A stretch of DNA of 64,000 nucleotides from Trichostrongylus colubriformis. Taxonomy: Eukaryota; Nematoda; Chromadorea; Rhabditida; Trichostrongylidae. Position numbers and translations under genes: made by a program. Of this stretch, positions 23,271 through 35,960 are shown piece by piece. The notes under the pieces were generated by a model that did no database searches, was not told where the DNA came from, and saw nothing but the letters and a program-made list of their open reading frames with translations. Within the stretch, counting starts at the first letter, position 1. Every line of letters starts with the position of its first letter. The stretch covers positions 44,413,551 to 44,477,550 of the forward strand of contig OZ022260.1 of NCBI GenBank assembly GCA_963978905.1. The letters are read 5' to 3'.

Positions 23271-24539
23271 TGAATTTGGAAAGGATATTATCATAGTTCC
23301 ACATAAAACCACGATGGGACTGAAAATACGCTAACGAAGATGAAATTTACCTGCTGTGTTCAGGAGGATAGTCGCTAAATGCTCTGCCAGTCAATGCCTT
23401 GCCGTCCACATCGGTGCCCATCAGGCTCCAAGAGCTGCTTGCTGTTGTTACCAAGAATGGGTGGCCCTTATCAATAGTATATGCGCTGGTTGTAATTAAA
23501 ATCCTCTCTCGCTAACGAAATTCACATTTCACTCATTTACAGAGCAGCTCTTGTTAGATGCCTGAGACACCGACTTCCGAAGAACAGGAGGACGTTAATA
23601 GAAGAAGTGAAACCGTCACCGTCAGATAATTTTCTCATTCCTGAACAAAAATTACCTTCCTGAACACAGCAGTGTAAATTTCATTTGTGTGTGCGTGTTT
23701 TCCGTGCATCTTCATGGTTTCATGGTGAATTAATATCCTTTTCAAATTCTCCATTTCGAGCAGTGTTTGAAAACACCGCGTGAAAACTCGATTGCACGCT
23801 CCACACCCTAACAATAAGAGAAGGGTGGGGTATCTGGCAATAAGCAGAATATTCGCGCGGCAAGTGTGAGTTGTTTGTGGTTTTATCTGCTGAAACAGCA
23901 ACAACAACAACAACATAGGCGAGCTTCCAAAGCTCCAACCTTCAATCTCCAAAGGTCCTTCACGGTACCACCTTACTGCATCTTAGCGGAATTCCAACCA
24001 CGCCGCGCACTCATATTTGCGCCTTTACCGTAGCGGAAGCGTACGGCTGACACGTAGTCCATGGATAGAGAGTGACTTCCTAAATTCCTGTTTGATTTCG
24101 ACAAAAGATTTTTCAAAATTTTTCGGGAATTTCGTAAAGTTCTCTCGCTGAGAAGTGTTGTGCAATCTCAAGAAAATGCACTGGTGAATTATTTATGTGC
24201 GGAATATGAGCGAGAAACATTCAAACATGAAGATATAGTATGCCTGGAAAGGTCGGAGTGGCCAAATAGGGAGTTTTTTGCAGGCTACCAAGACAAAGCT
24301 GGTGATGCGGTGCTTTATTGTATCCAATCTTAGGAAATCTGTTTTTTCTTTTGCAAAGTGTTACAGTGGTTCTATATACTAATTATTAATTAAAGAAGCG
24401 GGTATCAAACTATGACGTGGTAAAAGGCGACCAGAAAGGCGACTGCTCGCCAGACAGCTTTTTTCTTTCTCGTCGTATCGAGGAAAGGCGGACTCATATG
24501 AACATGTGGTATCCACCTGGATGGTACAAGGGAACAATG

Positions 24540-24830
24540 TGGGGTCGCGTTAAGTGCGCAACAGGTAGCCTACTTACCTAAATTCCACACATACATGGTT
24601 GGACTTGTGGCACTTAGCGTTTCAACCCTCCTCACCTTTTTCCATTTCATCCATTTTGGAAGTTATGCTGGTGGCGGTTTGCTGGTGATTAATCCGTTGC
24701 ATGGAGTCTATCAATTCAGAAAACGTGAGCGGTACTGCAAAATTGCTCGCGAAAGAGCTGAGAATGAAAAGTGAAAAGTTGCAACATTGCGGTGCACACA
24801 GGGATGCTTTGTACTTCCACATCAAAGGAT
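24540..24830 (-). repeat. Dispersed repeat, family D (copy 2)
   Basis: The reverse complement carries CGCTCACGTTTTCTGA, CAACGGATTAATCACCAGC, GGATGAAATGGAAAAAGGTG and AACCATGTATGTGTGGAAT in the same order as 22980-23270. A 67-codon minus-strand ORF in it is not shared with copy 1, so the repeat is probably non-coding. Confidence 0.5.
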
Positions 24831-25121
24831 ACCACTGGCGTAGCGTTATTATAATAGCATCGATGTCAAAGTGGTAAGCACTGGATTCAGATAAAAGAAA
24901 GTGATAATAGTAACTGCCTACATGAGTTCCTTTTTTCCGAGCGCGCCTGAACGGCTTCCGTTTGTACGTGCCCTAAAACAGTTAGATTTGTGAGCGCAAC
25001 ATCATTTTAGATATATTCATTGGGCACCGTTTTGAAAACGTACAGGAAGGCTGTGGAACAGAACTATGCAATGATTGATGTAAAAATTTATAGTGATTCT
25101 TTCGATGTAGTATTATATTAA

Positions 25122-25606
25122 AGGCACATTCCATGATCATCAAAATATCCATCTCCTGCCGTGGATGGATAGTTCGACCCGAGCCACGTAGGCTGTACCA
25201 TTACCAAGGCGTGGATGTCAGTTCCTGAAGCGTGCAGAGCCAAAGAATCTAGCGCAACAGCTCGGCCCCGCCCACCCCAGCCGGGAATCTGCCTTTACTC
25301 TTCGACTCTTATATTTGACATAGGTAGGCCAGCTACTAGCCAAGATCTTGAAATTTGCAGTAAACCAATCGCCTCGTGAAGTAAACCCACTACTGAGAGA
25401 CCTGACCCCAAAAGGCACCGGAACACTTGCAGCACACCCCCGGCTGGGGTGGGCGGGACCGAGCTGATGCGCTAAATACTTCGGCTCTGCACGCTCCAGG
25501 TACTGACACCCACGCCTCGGTAAAGGTACAGCCTACGCGGCTTGGGTCGAACTATCTATCCACGACAGGAGATGTGATATCCCGATAGTTCTGGAATGTG
25601 CCTTCA
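25122..25606. mobile_element. Palindromic TTAA-type MITE, family P3 (copy 1)
   Basis: About 485 bp. The left end, AGGCACATTCCATGATCATC after TTAA at 25118-25121, mirrors the right end GGAATGTGCC. The two arms are near-perfect inverted copies over some 200 bp: ATGGATAGTTCGACCCGAGC on the left and its complement near 25545 on the right. The TTAA on the right is mutated to TTCAA. Confidence 0.85.
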
Positions 25607-26118
25607 AGCATATATCTTCAATGCAACTTCTACACTAATACAGTAGTCAGGATCACGTGGGAGACGAGAAGCTCTTGAACTTGTTTCACTTCTGACACCT
25701 ATGTGATATACTTTACATCCACACACCTGAGTATGTACGATTTTCATAACACTGTTGTGTAGGAGCTCTATGAACCTATTTCATGAACACCCCTCATTGA
25801 ATGGAAAACGATCCCTCCATTTAGAGTAAAAGTTATACCTTCTACATAGGGTGGTCGCGTACGGGTTAGAACTTCTTGAAGTTCTACTTGTGGTGCCAGT
25901 CTATGTAGAAGCTCAGTGTGCTACTGCGACGGATAAATTTGATGAAATGATGCAAAGGTACTCGTTCCGCAGCTTGAGGCTACTGCTGCATGTGCTAATA
26001 CGATTACGAGACGCCATGTACAATACCGCTCCTAATCTCTGCTGAATCGACGAATAGCGGCGGCATAGAACGCGCATCTTCGTTCTGCCATAATTTCAGC
26101 AGAGGTGGTCCAACTTTT

Positions 26119-26697
26119 TTGAAAAATAGACCAATGGCTAGATACGCAAATCTATCGCTCGAAGTTGGAGCCTCTTCTTTCCGTCACTTGGTCTATTTCA
26201 CAATGGCGGCTTGTATTCCAGACGTAGCTGACTCTTACAATATTATTCTCTGTAATGATCTGTTGCGCAAGCTCCCGCCCTGCACTATCGATTATAGTAA
26301 CCGTACCCTAGTTATGGCCGACCAACAATTAAAAATCCTTTGCGCATCACCACACGATATTCGATCCGCCATGCAACCCCAGCTGGTGCCTGTTCGTGTC
26401 GCTGAAACCATAGTGCTTCCGCCCTGTGTGGAGGCGTTCGTACCCTGCCGTACGGATGGCACGCAGAATGGCCCGTTGATGTTGGTATCACAGAGCTCCA
26501 AACTTTTTGACAACTCCATTATGGTGACACCAGCGGTTTCCAAACCCGGAACTCCGCCTGCTGCTAGTGAATCCGTCCCCGCGCCCTGCAACCTTATGCA
26601 AGGGGCAGCATATTTCCTCGGCCATACCGCTCTCTCAGGCCGAAATGCACCCTTCTTCTACGTCTTTACCGAGGTCTCTGAGGAAGAGCGCGAGTGA
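26119..26697 (+). pseudogene. Retroelement protease C-terminal part and linker
   Basis: 192-codon open frame. Residues near 36-60 read ADSYNIILCNDLLRKLPPC, like the IILGNDLL motif near the end of gypsy-type aspartic proteases, here with Cys in place of Gly. The DTG/DSG active-site segment should lie upstream but is not found. The rest is a Pro/Thr-rich linker ending EVSEEERE before RT. Function is lost. Confidence 0.65.
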
Positions 26698-26762
26698 CTA
26701 GCACAGTTGCTTCATGAATTTCGAAACCGAATCTCCACAGGGTTCTATGACCTGGGATCGTA

Positions 26763-27603
26763 GAGGACTCCGAAATCGTCATCAAAACCACAACTGAAAC
26801 CCAACCAGTGCGCTTCCGCCTCCCATGGATCCCTGTTGAGTTCCAGAAAGAGCTGGACGACTACATAAATAAATTGATCCGCTCCGGTCGCATAGTAGAG
26901 AGTGACACCACGTGGATCCACAATACGGTTCTAGTAAAAAAGAAGGACGGTTCTCTGTGCGTGTGTCTGGACTTTCGTCCCCCGTCCCCTCAATGACGTC
27001 ACCATCCCGGATCATTACCCCCTCCCACGTATCGAGGATATCCTTGCCAAGATCGCTAGCCACAAATTTTGCATCACCTTGGACCTGGCATCAGGGTATA
27101 TGCAGCTCCTCCTGTCGCGCCAGGAGAAGTGCGGTTGGGCCGAAATCGTCATTAAAACCACAACGGAAACCCAACCAGTGCGCTTTCGCCCCCCACGGAT
27201 CCCTATAAAGTTCCAGAAAGAGCTGGACGACCACTTAAATAAATAAATTGATCCGCGCCGGTCGCATAGTAGAAAGTGAAACCCCGTGGGTTCACAATAC
27301 GGTTCTAGTAAAAAAGAAGGACGGTTCTCGGCGCGTGTGTCTGGACTTTCGTCCCCTCAATGATGTCACCATCCCGGATCATTACCTCCTCCCACGTGTC
27401 GAGGATATCCTTGCCAAGGTCGCTGGCCACAAATTTTACACTACCTTTGACCTTGGACCGCAGTATTTATCAATTCGTTACCTCCCCTTTGGCCTCAAAA
27501 ACGCCGGGGCTTTCTTCTCTAGGGCGATGGCACGCATCCTCGGAGGCCTGGAAGCCAATCGCCTGGCTTACCTGGACGACATAGTCATCTTTGAAGAGGT
27601 CTA
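26763..27603 (+). pseudogene. Ty3/gypsy reverse transcriptase with a 370-bp internal duplication
   Basis: The RT N-terminal region occurs twice (26772-27141 and from 27142) with period 370: IVESDTTWIHNTVLVKKKDG and IVESETPWVHNTVLVKKKDG. The first copy has a one-base shift after CLDFRP. The second continues through FTTFD-like residues but lacks about 25 residues before LPFGLKNAGAFFSRAM. The catalytic YLDDIVIF box is at 27569-27592. A stop follows at 27602. Both the duplication and the deletion rule out activity. Confidence 0.9.
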
Positions 27604-27606
27604 GAG

Positions 27607-27650
27607 AATAACCGACAGCTAGTAGCTGTCGCTAGTAGCTGTCGGTTATT
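27607..27650. repeat. 15-bp inverted repeat at the RT/RNase H junction of the retroelement
   Basis: AATAACCGACAGCTA at 27607-27621 pairs exactly with 27636-27650, and AGCTGTCG occurs again between them. It replaces the stretch expected between the RT thumb and RNase H, so it marks a rearrangement scar. Confidence 0.85.
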
Positions 27651-27915
27651 TCAGCAAAGCCCTCTCAGATTCACAAAAGAGATGGAGCCCGCCACACATT
27701 GATTTATGCCATAATTAGCGCGTTGCGTTTTTTCAGAGCTACCACTATGGCAATCATACCTCTATTTATTCAGACCACCATCCGCTTACGTTCTTACTCA
27801 CAATAAGACGCAATGACCTGACCCGCTGGGTCGTCGAGCTCCAGAGCTATCACGTTACCACAGAGTACCTTAAAGGCTCTTCGAATGTCGTCGCTGACGC
27901 ATTGTCACGGGCACC
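27650..27915 (+). pseudogene. Retroelement RNase H C-terminal part
   Basis: After one in-frame stop, the frame reads IYSDHHPLTFLLTIRRNDLT, RWVVELQSYHVTTEYLKGSS and NVVADALSR, the standard end of a Ty3/gypsy RNase H. The N-terminal catalytic residues are lost at the hairpin scar. Confidence 0.82.
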
Positions 27916-28019
27916 CAACCCTAATTTTCGATTCCAGGACCACCCGCTGAGGCCGGCGACATTGTCGAATTCCCGGTCAGTATAAATACGGTTTCGGCCC
28001 CTCGTTTTTCCATCCAACC

Positions 28020-29510
28020 CACCCTGCTATACCTCTGTCCACTCTCCGCCATCAAGCCTTATGACGCCCTTCAGGAGCAAAAGCAAGACCCCTTTTGTGC
28101 AGCGCTCTTTTCCTTTATCGAGAGGCAACAGTTCCCTCCGTCGGTAAATGACGATCAAAAAGCCAATTGGTTGCCCATCTTCGAAAAGTGCGTCATACGA
28201 AAGAACGGCTGTCTTTATTATTTGGATGGTCCACAAAGCGTCGCTCCCTTCCGGTACAAGCGCCTAGTCGTCCCCAACAAATTAAGAGAATCCGTATTCC
28301 TGGCATTCCACTCGAGCCCTCTTCCGGAAGACACTCCAATTGGATAAAAACATGGGCCGAGATCAGCGTAAACACTTTTGGCCACACATGATAGAGGATT
28401 TATTCGCTCTGGTCCGCGCGTCCGACTCATGCCAGCGCACGCGACCAAACCCCATGAACCAGGAACTCCTCCTTCCGGTAACAAGCGGAGCGATATTCGA
28501 CAAGGTGTACGTAGACTTAACCGGTCCTCTCCACACCTCAGGGAGTGGTAATAAATACATCCTTGCCATGATAGATCATTTCTCAAAATACGTCATTGCG
28601 GCGCCGTTGCCGGATTGCACTGCTATCACGGTGGCTCTAGCTATCATTTCTGAATGCATTTCAAAGTTCGGCGTTATGACCCAATTAATCTCGACGGAGC
28701 TGGGACGGTTCCTTCGCACTCACAGGTACTTCTACACTCCGTGTCATCACGAGGGAAACGGTGCTGTGAGCGGATTTTTGCTACCTTCCACCCAATGCTT
28801 CGCACCTATATCAATACCAACCAGCTTGCTTGGGAGAAATATGTGACCGCGTGGTCGTTCATGTATAACACCTCCGTCCACACCAGTACTAACAATACGC
28901 CGTTCTTTCTCATGTTCGGGCGTGATCCTGTGTTCAACATCGACCTGCTCATCCAACACGACACGGGACGCCACTTTCCCTCCTTTGAGGAGTCGGGCCT
29001 CTACGTTCAAAATCAGGTCGCACCCTGCATGCAGCATGGCGTTCCACGGCTCAATTTAACAGCCGCCAGCGAGATAAATACAAATTTTCCTATGACCTCA
29101 CCCACCCCCACCCTCAGTCCATCAATGAGGGCGGCCTGTTCACCTCCGTAATGTAGCACCTACAGTTGGTCTCTCCAGCAAACTTTGCTATCCCTGGCTG
29201 GGTCAATTTCGTGTTATAAAACTGGACTTTCCTCACCTCACCATTGTGAGTATTTCCGCGCCGCAATCTTCGCCACGGCGAATCCACACGAACCAGGTTA
29301 AAAAATGCCATGTTCTTTCTGGGCCCGTGTTTATCACTCCCTGGACACCTGACGTCGAACAGCTGGCGCTCATGGCAGCGGGAGCCACTACGGTGGTTGT
29401 TGAAGGTTACGAGCACAAGCACACGGTAACTGAGTCATCTCCCCCAACTTCCACTGAACCTACTTATTCTTACAATGCTCGTTTCAGAACACGACGGACT
29501 TCGATTTGAC
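28020..29510 (+). pseudogene. Retroelement integrase, frame-shifted
   Basis: An upstream segment reads RKNGCLYYLDGPQS and KRLVVPNKLRESVFLAFHSS, the pre-zinc region. The zinc-binding region is near KHFWPHMIEDL and ASDSCQRTRPN. The core begins VYVDLTGPLHTSGSGNKYIL with the first catalytic Asp. The second catalytic site reads LISTELGRF, with Thr where Asp is expected. A frame change follows, then LRTYINTNQLAWEKYVTAWS and NTSVHTSTNNTPFFLMFGRD. The C-terminus (29200-29510) includes SGPVFITPWTPDVEQL. Catalytically dead. Confidence 0.85.
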
Positions 29511-29873
29511 CGGCTGGTCTGTTTGCGAGACTAGATTCATGTTTATTTCGAACCCTTGGCTCTATGCCCTCATTCTCCTCTCGAACGACGCTCATCACGC
29601 CCTTTCTTTGTTTTCGCGTGACCGAAGCGGCGATTGCGCACCCCGCAAATGCCATTCAACCATCCAAGCACACTTTTCTCCTTATCACTCGTCTTCACTT
29701 GATCATTTACTACCCACGTTCCTTTCTCGTTTGACCGTTTTCGTATTCGCCTGTCGTTATTTGTGTGTCCTCTCGTTGACCTGACCTACTTGCTTTTCCC
29801 CCATAAACCACCTTTTATTTCGTTCTTGCAGAGAGCTTGTGTATACCCGCCATTGCTATCGACTTGTATCGTT

Positions 29874-32800
29874 ATGGACGGCAACTCCGGGCCTTCCGAG
29901 CCGGCCGTCCCCCCGGACGATCAGTAAGTTCGTGGATTTTCTTCATCTGTTGTTGTTAGTCCATCGAGTACTTCTTCTGGTTGCGTAGCAATTGAACTCT
30001 TGGATGAGTCCAGCAGTCGCACTGCGACTGAGACTTCGAAAACAGTAACATCGCCTTAGAATGATGAGTCCGCTATGAACGTATCTAGGGCGACTATTAC
30101 CCACCTCTCGGTGGGGCCATAGACTCGACCAGTTCATCTTTATTTGTTTCAAGATCCAATAACCACCTTTCACATCCGAACATGATGGCGCCCAGTGCAA
30201 ACCCCTCCCGCCGCACCAAGGGAGCGCATCTTCCGCGTCTCCTACTCCATTGCCTATCCGCACCTCTCCTAAAAGGTGTCTGAGCGACAAACCGTTGTTC
30301 CGCATGGCAGAGTACCTCGCACTCGCCACTTCAAGTAATCCCTGCAACATCTCGATGTTGGCGAAGTTCTCTCCGTTAAGGGCTCAGCGACGTCACCACC
30401 TGTCCCGGCCGGGTCCCCTTCAACCAAGATGATGCGCTCAGGCTCTAGTCCTCGCATGTCCACCGATCCCCCGTTCCGGTCAGGCTGGGTGCTACCGCAG
30501 GATCAGCCGTCGTCGTCCTTCGGTTCCGCCGCTAAAGACTGACCAGTCTCTCGTGGGCACCACTGCCACCGCCCGCGCTCCCGTCGGCGAGTCAGGTCTC
30601 TTCCGCTCTAGTCGCACACCCCTCTCAGCGGCAACGAGCACGCTTCACTTCTTCCCAAAGCGATCGTGCTCGCGCAGCGCGCGGGGTTCAGCGTAGGGGA
30701 GCAGTTTCGACTCGTGGAGGTCACCGTGGAGCCCTTCGGAGCGATTCCTCTACCCCAGCCCGGAGCAGTCGCAGCGCTCCTTCCAGAGGCTCCCGCGGTC
30801 GTGGAGCAAGGCGCCCTAGTCGCGGGTCTTTTGGCCAACCTCCTCAGGTCAATATCGCTCAGCTCTCTGAGAAAACACCTAGCAACTTCTCCTACGGCCT
30901 CATCGACCGCAACCCATGAGCTCGTTACGTCAACCCCAGGCCCCTTCAACTAATTCAGGAACTGGTCCAGTGCGCCATCAAGGAGTTGTATCCAACCAAG
31001 TATTGTCATCTTCCGGACTCTAGTTACTGTCTTCTCGATTCAACAGGTCGCTCTTCCCGCAAGTCACCTTTCGCGACGCCGGTCTACCAGGCCGGATATC
31101 TTTTTTTTATTGCAGCAGTTAGAGGATACCATCAAGTTCCGCGAGCGCACGTTAATCACTCGCAATGAGTTGTTAGCCCGCTGCTACCAACCCGACTTCG
31201 ACGTTGACGGAATGGAGCGCACTCCATGAGCGCAGCGCCTCAACGCCATTGTTCCCCCTGATTTCAGCGATTGCCGCCCTGTCCTCTACCACGTGGTTTC
31301 CACCGGGTGTGGCACCGGCGTGATACTCGAGACCAAAGTGATACTTTTTCATTATGGGCCCCGACCGCCCCGCCCTTCATTGCGTCGTTATGGATCAGTT
31401 TGCTGTTGACGTCATTGGTAGGAGTCGCGGATTTGACAAATCAATGATCTCCGTCAAGGATTTTGTGTGGATGTACCAGCTCAAACCCACGATGCAGGCG
31501 CTGAAGAACGCTAAGCGAACCCTCAAGTCAGCATCGATATCGCGCACTACGATGTTGGAGACTACATTTACATTTTCAGGGTATCATACTTCGCCTTCGT
31601 GGAGCCTGTTGATTGCGAACGCCTTATCTACGGGATCATCTTCTCCCTTGCCACCCGCTACGAGGGTCGCAATGTCATTAATGCGCGGGCAGCTTTTGAA
31701 GGCTGTCCCGACCTTGTTACAGTCACACCTTCAGTATGCCAATTCCTGCTCAAGTCTTTATCCCCCTTTGAGATAGTCACGGCGCGTTCGCGCGTTAACA
31801 TATCTTCAGCAGCCAGTGTCGAAGGAAGCAAGGATCTCACTCGCCGGGCTAATTCGCCGATTCTTCCCTATGCACCCGGAAGAAGGTATTTTACCGTTAG
31901 TTATTTTTAGGACTTCAGCAAAGGATCTTAGGTGGTTCACGGACCCGGGTAGGTTTGAGAACTTCGCACCGATCCGTTTGGTTCGAAAACGAGGTTAGCT
32001 CAAATTTGTAATGCGGCTTGTTTGGCGTTGGCTGCCGTGAATGCGGCCGGTGACAACCGCCACTCTCATTCGGAGGTGGCCCGAGTACTGCAACTGGCGT
32101 GGTTCCCCCTTCGCTTGAAGGTAAGGATTTCAGACATGGCGTGCGAAGCAGGATGGGCTCCCGGACGACACGTCTTCTTGTGGGTCTCTGGATCTGACCA
32201 CATTATTCGCGTCACGGTGGTAAGCGTGCACACTCTTCCCCAGGAACGAGCCATTCGCGACGATCAGCACGGTCGCGACGTTGGCGGCAGCACGTCAGGT
32301 TCGTTTGAGCAAATCCACCGCAGCCGCAGACCCCGTCTATGACCAGGTCTCCCGGACCGAGATCTTTGCTGGCATCGGCCCCGGTTCCACGGCAGATTCC
32401 GTCATCAACATGCTGTATGGCAGCCAGCCTCTAGGAACGAGCGACGAACCCTACCTCCGCTCGTTACACCCTCCCTCTACAGAGGCACAGTCCTTTTTTA
32501 GTCAACGGTGGGTCGCTCACGCTCACCTCGGATCAGAGGGACGCTGTTCGCCTGAGTACTGGGAAACTGCCCATAGTCGCCCTACAAGGAGCATTCGGGA
32601 AGGGTAAGAGTTAGTCGGTTCCCTTTGCGGCCATTTCTTCTATCAACCCAAAGCCCACCATCATCGTTACTACGTCTACCAATGCTGCTGTGGCCCAATC
32701 ACGGAGACTCTGCTCTCACTCGGCGACTTCCCTCCGCTCACGGTGGTCACACACATCGCTGATACCGCCACTACGGACAACCGATGTCCTACCGCTGTCG

Positions 32801-34235
32801 ACTTGAGTAAAATACTCTAGACCCTCGGCGATAGTTACGCCGACCACCTGGATGCTGATGACTTGGAGGTCTGTCACAACGTCCGGCGGTATCGCCAGCT
32901 TCTCGAGGATTATTTGGAGCACCCGGATCTCGTACCCGAAATGTCTGATGAAGACAAAGAGGAGTACGATATTGCCGAGCAATACGTTTCGCGGACCCTA
33001 AAGCGTATGGTACGCATCATGTTCAAAGTGAGACGCCCTTCGGTCATATGTATGACAACTGTTTCCCTGCTTAACTCGACCGCTTCGCGCACCGGCATCT
33101 TTACACCGTACATTTCCTCGTTCCATATCGTCATCGGGGACGAGGCGTCCCAAATTCCGAAGCCCGCGCTTCTGGCTCTTGCGAGTCGGCTCCCCCGCCC
33201 ACGCCATGTGTACATTGGCGATATACACCAGCTTGCTCCCCACTCAGTCCGGCGAGCAGCAACCCGGTTCTCCATGGTGCACGCAGCGTCATGAGTTTTC
33301 TCATCAGCGCCCCGGCTGTCCCGGTTGCTCCCCCAGTCACCACGTTCCGCTCCTACCACGCCTTAGTAGTCTTGCCAAATCGTTTCTCTTACCAGGGCAC
33401 CCTTGTCAGCGGGACTCCAGCCCAAGCCCGGCAGTTGTTGTTCTAGGTCATGACCTTCCCAGCTCTTTAAGTTCCCTTCCTCTTTGTTAACGTGTAGCTG
33501 AATCGGTGCACGCCGCGAGCAGGTCTTGTTACAACGAGACCGAAGCTCAAATCAGCACAGATTTCATCAGGCAGTTGATTGCGTGTTGTATCCGTCCGGC
33601 CGATGCTTGCGTAATCACTTTTTATAGGGAACAGTTCCGTCAAAGCCGGGGTCGATTGGCCGCCATGGACGGGAGCTCACGACGGTGGATTCCGTACAAG
33701 GACGCGAGAAAGAGGTAGTGGTTCTCCTTACCACTAAAACTGATTTCGCTCCAGAGTCCGCCGAATTTCTTGACGACTACCGACGCGACACGCGCCATCC
33801 CTCCGGGTCATCCCGTCTTGGAGTCGAGTCCTGCAGTGGGCCGACTCGTTTGGAGCCGTTGTAACCTCCACCGGCATCGAACGTTTCCTTCGACCGATCT
33901 AGAGAATAATCCCGGTGCGGCAGTTCCCTTTCTTTCCCTGTCTGGTTGCTTAAAGTCCGCGTCGGACTTTGGACAAAAGGGGAGGTGTAAGCCGCGCCGT
34001 GCAGATGACTCGGCATGCTTTTCCGATGACTCATACACGAGTTTCAGGGTGTGCCGATCCGACGGAGCGAGGAAGCGAGGAGTCGACCATCTGGCTGGAC
34101 CGGAGGCAGCTGCTCCGGTACCGTATCCCACCCCCAGGGGGCGAAGCCCTTGTTCTGCGAGACAGTTACGGACTGCGTGTGCGCCGTGCTCCTGATCTCC
34201 TGATGTGTTGTATGAATATATATTTGTAGTCATGT
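29874..34235 (+). pseudogene. Decayed UPF1-like SF1 helicase gene
   Basis: A first exon, 29874-29923, starts ATG and ends CA before GTAAGTT; just upstream at 29831 is a TTCTTGCAG acceptor that could be a spliced-leader site. An Arg/Ser-rich region follows (about 30570-30960), then a conserved-looking segment (31540-31900) and helicase motifs. Walker A is QGAFGKGKS at 32585-32611, immediately followed by TAG. Next come VTTSTNAAVAQ, Walker B VIGDEASQIP near 33130, YIGDIHQLAPH near 33212, and VDSVQGREKEVV near 33685. It ends near 33900 with LQWADSFGAVV; a last open segment to 34229 may belong. Multiple frameshifts and stops mean no full product. Confidence 0.75.
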
Positions 34236-34946
34236 ATTAAACCCTATTTATATTGTCCTTCTTTCGCTGCCTTGAGGATAAAGCTATTTATTCTACTATA
34301 ACATACAGAAGCCAGGTGACACCTTCCGCTGCGCCACGCAGCTGACTGAGTCCCCAGACCAATAGTAAAGCATTCGTAATCGCTGCGAGATAGCAAGGCG
34401 ACCTGACACACTCGGAAGGCCTGACCCCACTCCTCCTATGGCATGCACTTAACATTGACACCTATAGTAACTCTTGATGTGGAAAAGTCAATAGGCATGT
34501 AATGTCGAAGAGGGGTACCAGGCTCGAATCTATTCTTAAAATAGCGGGAACAAGATATTACATCGAGCAGATGGATGTAAAAAAAATTTTGTTAAGTTTA
34601 TTCACTTACTCTATGACGTGTACTTTTTGGCGAGTAACGACTCTGAAAATCAGTTGTCAAATTAGCTAACCAACAAATTAGCAAGGTTTTCAAACTATGT
34701 GCACCACGAATAATATATGTAATCATTCGTTGAGATAGTGCATCACTTCGGAATTCAGATGCACGGCTGTTGTTCAGTGAGGAGATAAGTGGCTGAACAC
34801 GACTGGCAAATCCGCTGGGTTCGATCGCGAGGAACTGTGTTTACGCGATAATCACAGTGGTGTATTGTACTAGGTTGTCGCAAAATTAATTTGGAAAGGG
34901 GACCGCATACTTCAAACTACTATAACTCAGCTTAAACACAAGTTTA

Positions 34947-35960
34947 TTAATCGAAGTAAAAACCATCAGAATCTACACATTTTTGCCAACGAACAGGTAA
35001 TAATTCTAAGCCTTCACTATAAGAACTACTATCACGAGAATGAACGAAGTCAAGGAAGGCACATTGAGCATCGTCTAAATTATAAATTGTTTCTGACGCA
35101 GATGAGAATTGAGGGATTGAAAAAAGTGGTAGTCTGTAGGGGAAAGGTCGGTAGAATACGCTGAGTGAGGGAGAACTTCTATACCCAAGTGTCAATTTTT
35201 GTCGAGTGATTTGTGAGGTGTGCGGCCTTGCGTTGTCCTGCAACAGGATCGGCCCTCTACGTATTCACCACCGCCGGCCCCAATTTTTGCAACTTCCTAT
35301 GCATTTGCTTCAGATGACAACACTAAGACTCTGCTGTGAGTGGCTGACCAGGTTGCAAGAAACTGTAATGGATTACACCTTTACAACACCACCACACGTA
35401 ATCATAACCTTTTTAGGGTGAAGGTCGGGTTTAGGAAAAGTTTTTGGAGGAGCATCCTTATCTACCCAGACTAATCCCCGCTTCCTGTTATCATAAAGAA
35501 CCCATTTTTCATCTACAGTTATAATACGTTTTACAAATGGCTCATTTTTATGGCGAACTAGGAGATTAGAGCAGGTGTCGAAACGTGCCAGACGCTGCTC
35601 ATAGGTCAGGTCATGAGGCACCCACTTCGACATCTTCTTCACCTTGCCGATTTCCACAGATGTCTGGCCACTGTAGAGTAATGTCCGCCTAGGTCTTCTG
35701 CTAACGTACGAGTATTCGTCTCCGGGTTTGCTTCGACGGCTCTCCTCAAATCTTCATCATTAAGCGATGACCTGTGGCCGCGACCCCACACCCTTCGAGA
35801 TCAAAATCGCCAAAGCAAATTTTTTGAACCGGAGCTCCACTGTCCGTTCGGAAGGACAATTCGTCCCAAAAACACTGCTGAGATTACAAGCTGCCTCCGC
35901 TACGGAGTGTGCCAGTTTAAATTTGTAAAGCATGATAACTCGATAGTCGCGTCGGTTCAT
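34947..35960 (-). pseudogene. Mariner transposase of MLE-C, decayed but nearly full length
   Basis: Minus-strand reading starts at 35960 with MNRRDYRVIMLYKFKL and a helix-turn-helix segment, then frameshifts. The middle part (35657-35373) has KWVPHDLTYEQR and IITVDEKWVLYDNRKR, with the first catalytic Asp. The segment 35243-34947 has LQDNARPHTSQ, with the second Asp, and a C-terminus ending VRWQKCVDSDGFYFD. The region that should hold the third Asp reads SPSLSVFYRPFPY, so that Asp appears mutated or frame-shifted. Several stops and frame changes make it non-functional. Confidence 0.88.

Larger units (their letters stand above)
22630..25117. other. No intact gene; repeat pair and one possible exon
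   Basis: Contains the possible exon 22882-22975 and the inverted family D pair. The remainder (23280-24530) has no domain-bearing ORF or transposon terminus that I can recognise. Confidence 0.45.
26119..29510 (+). mobile_element. Decayed Ty3/gypsy-type LTR retrotransposon, pol region
   Basis: The order is end of protease and linker (26119-26697), reverse transcriptase (26763-27603), RNase H (about 27650-27915), integrase (28020-29150) and integrase C-terminus (29200-29510). The protease-RT-RNase H-integrase order is that of Ty3/gypsy. Frames change several times and stops interrupt it. The protease active-site triad is not visible and I could not identify flanking LTRs or an env. RT carries an internal tandem duplication. 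Confidence 0.88.

Noticed and set aside
30608..30953. Opposing 113- and 95-codon ORFs in the helicase pseudogene
   Set aside because: Shadow frames of a GC-rich Arg/Ser-coding stretch in the third frame.
33770..34233. 141-codon ORFs on both strands
   Set aside because: Shadow frames over the decayed 3' part of the helicase gene; the motif-bearing frame is different.
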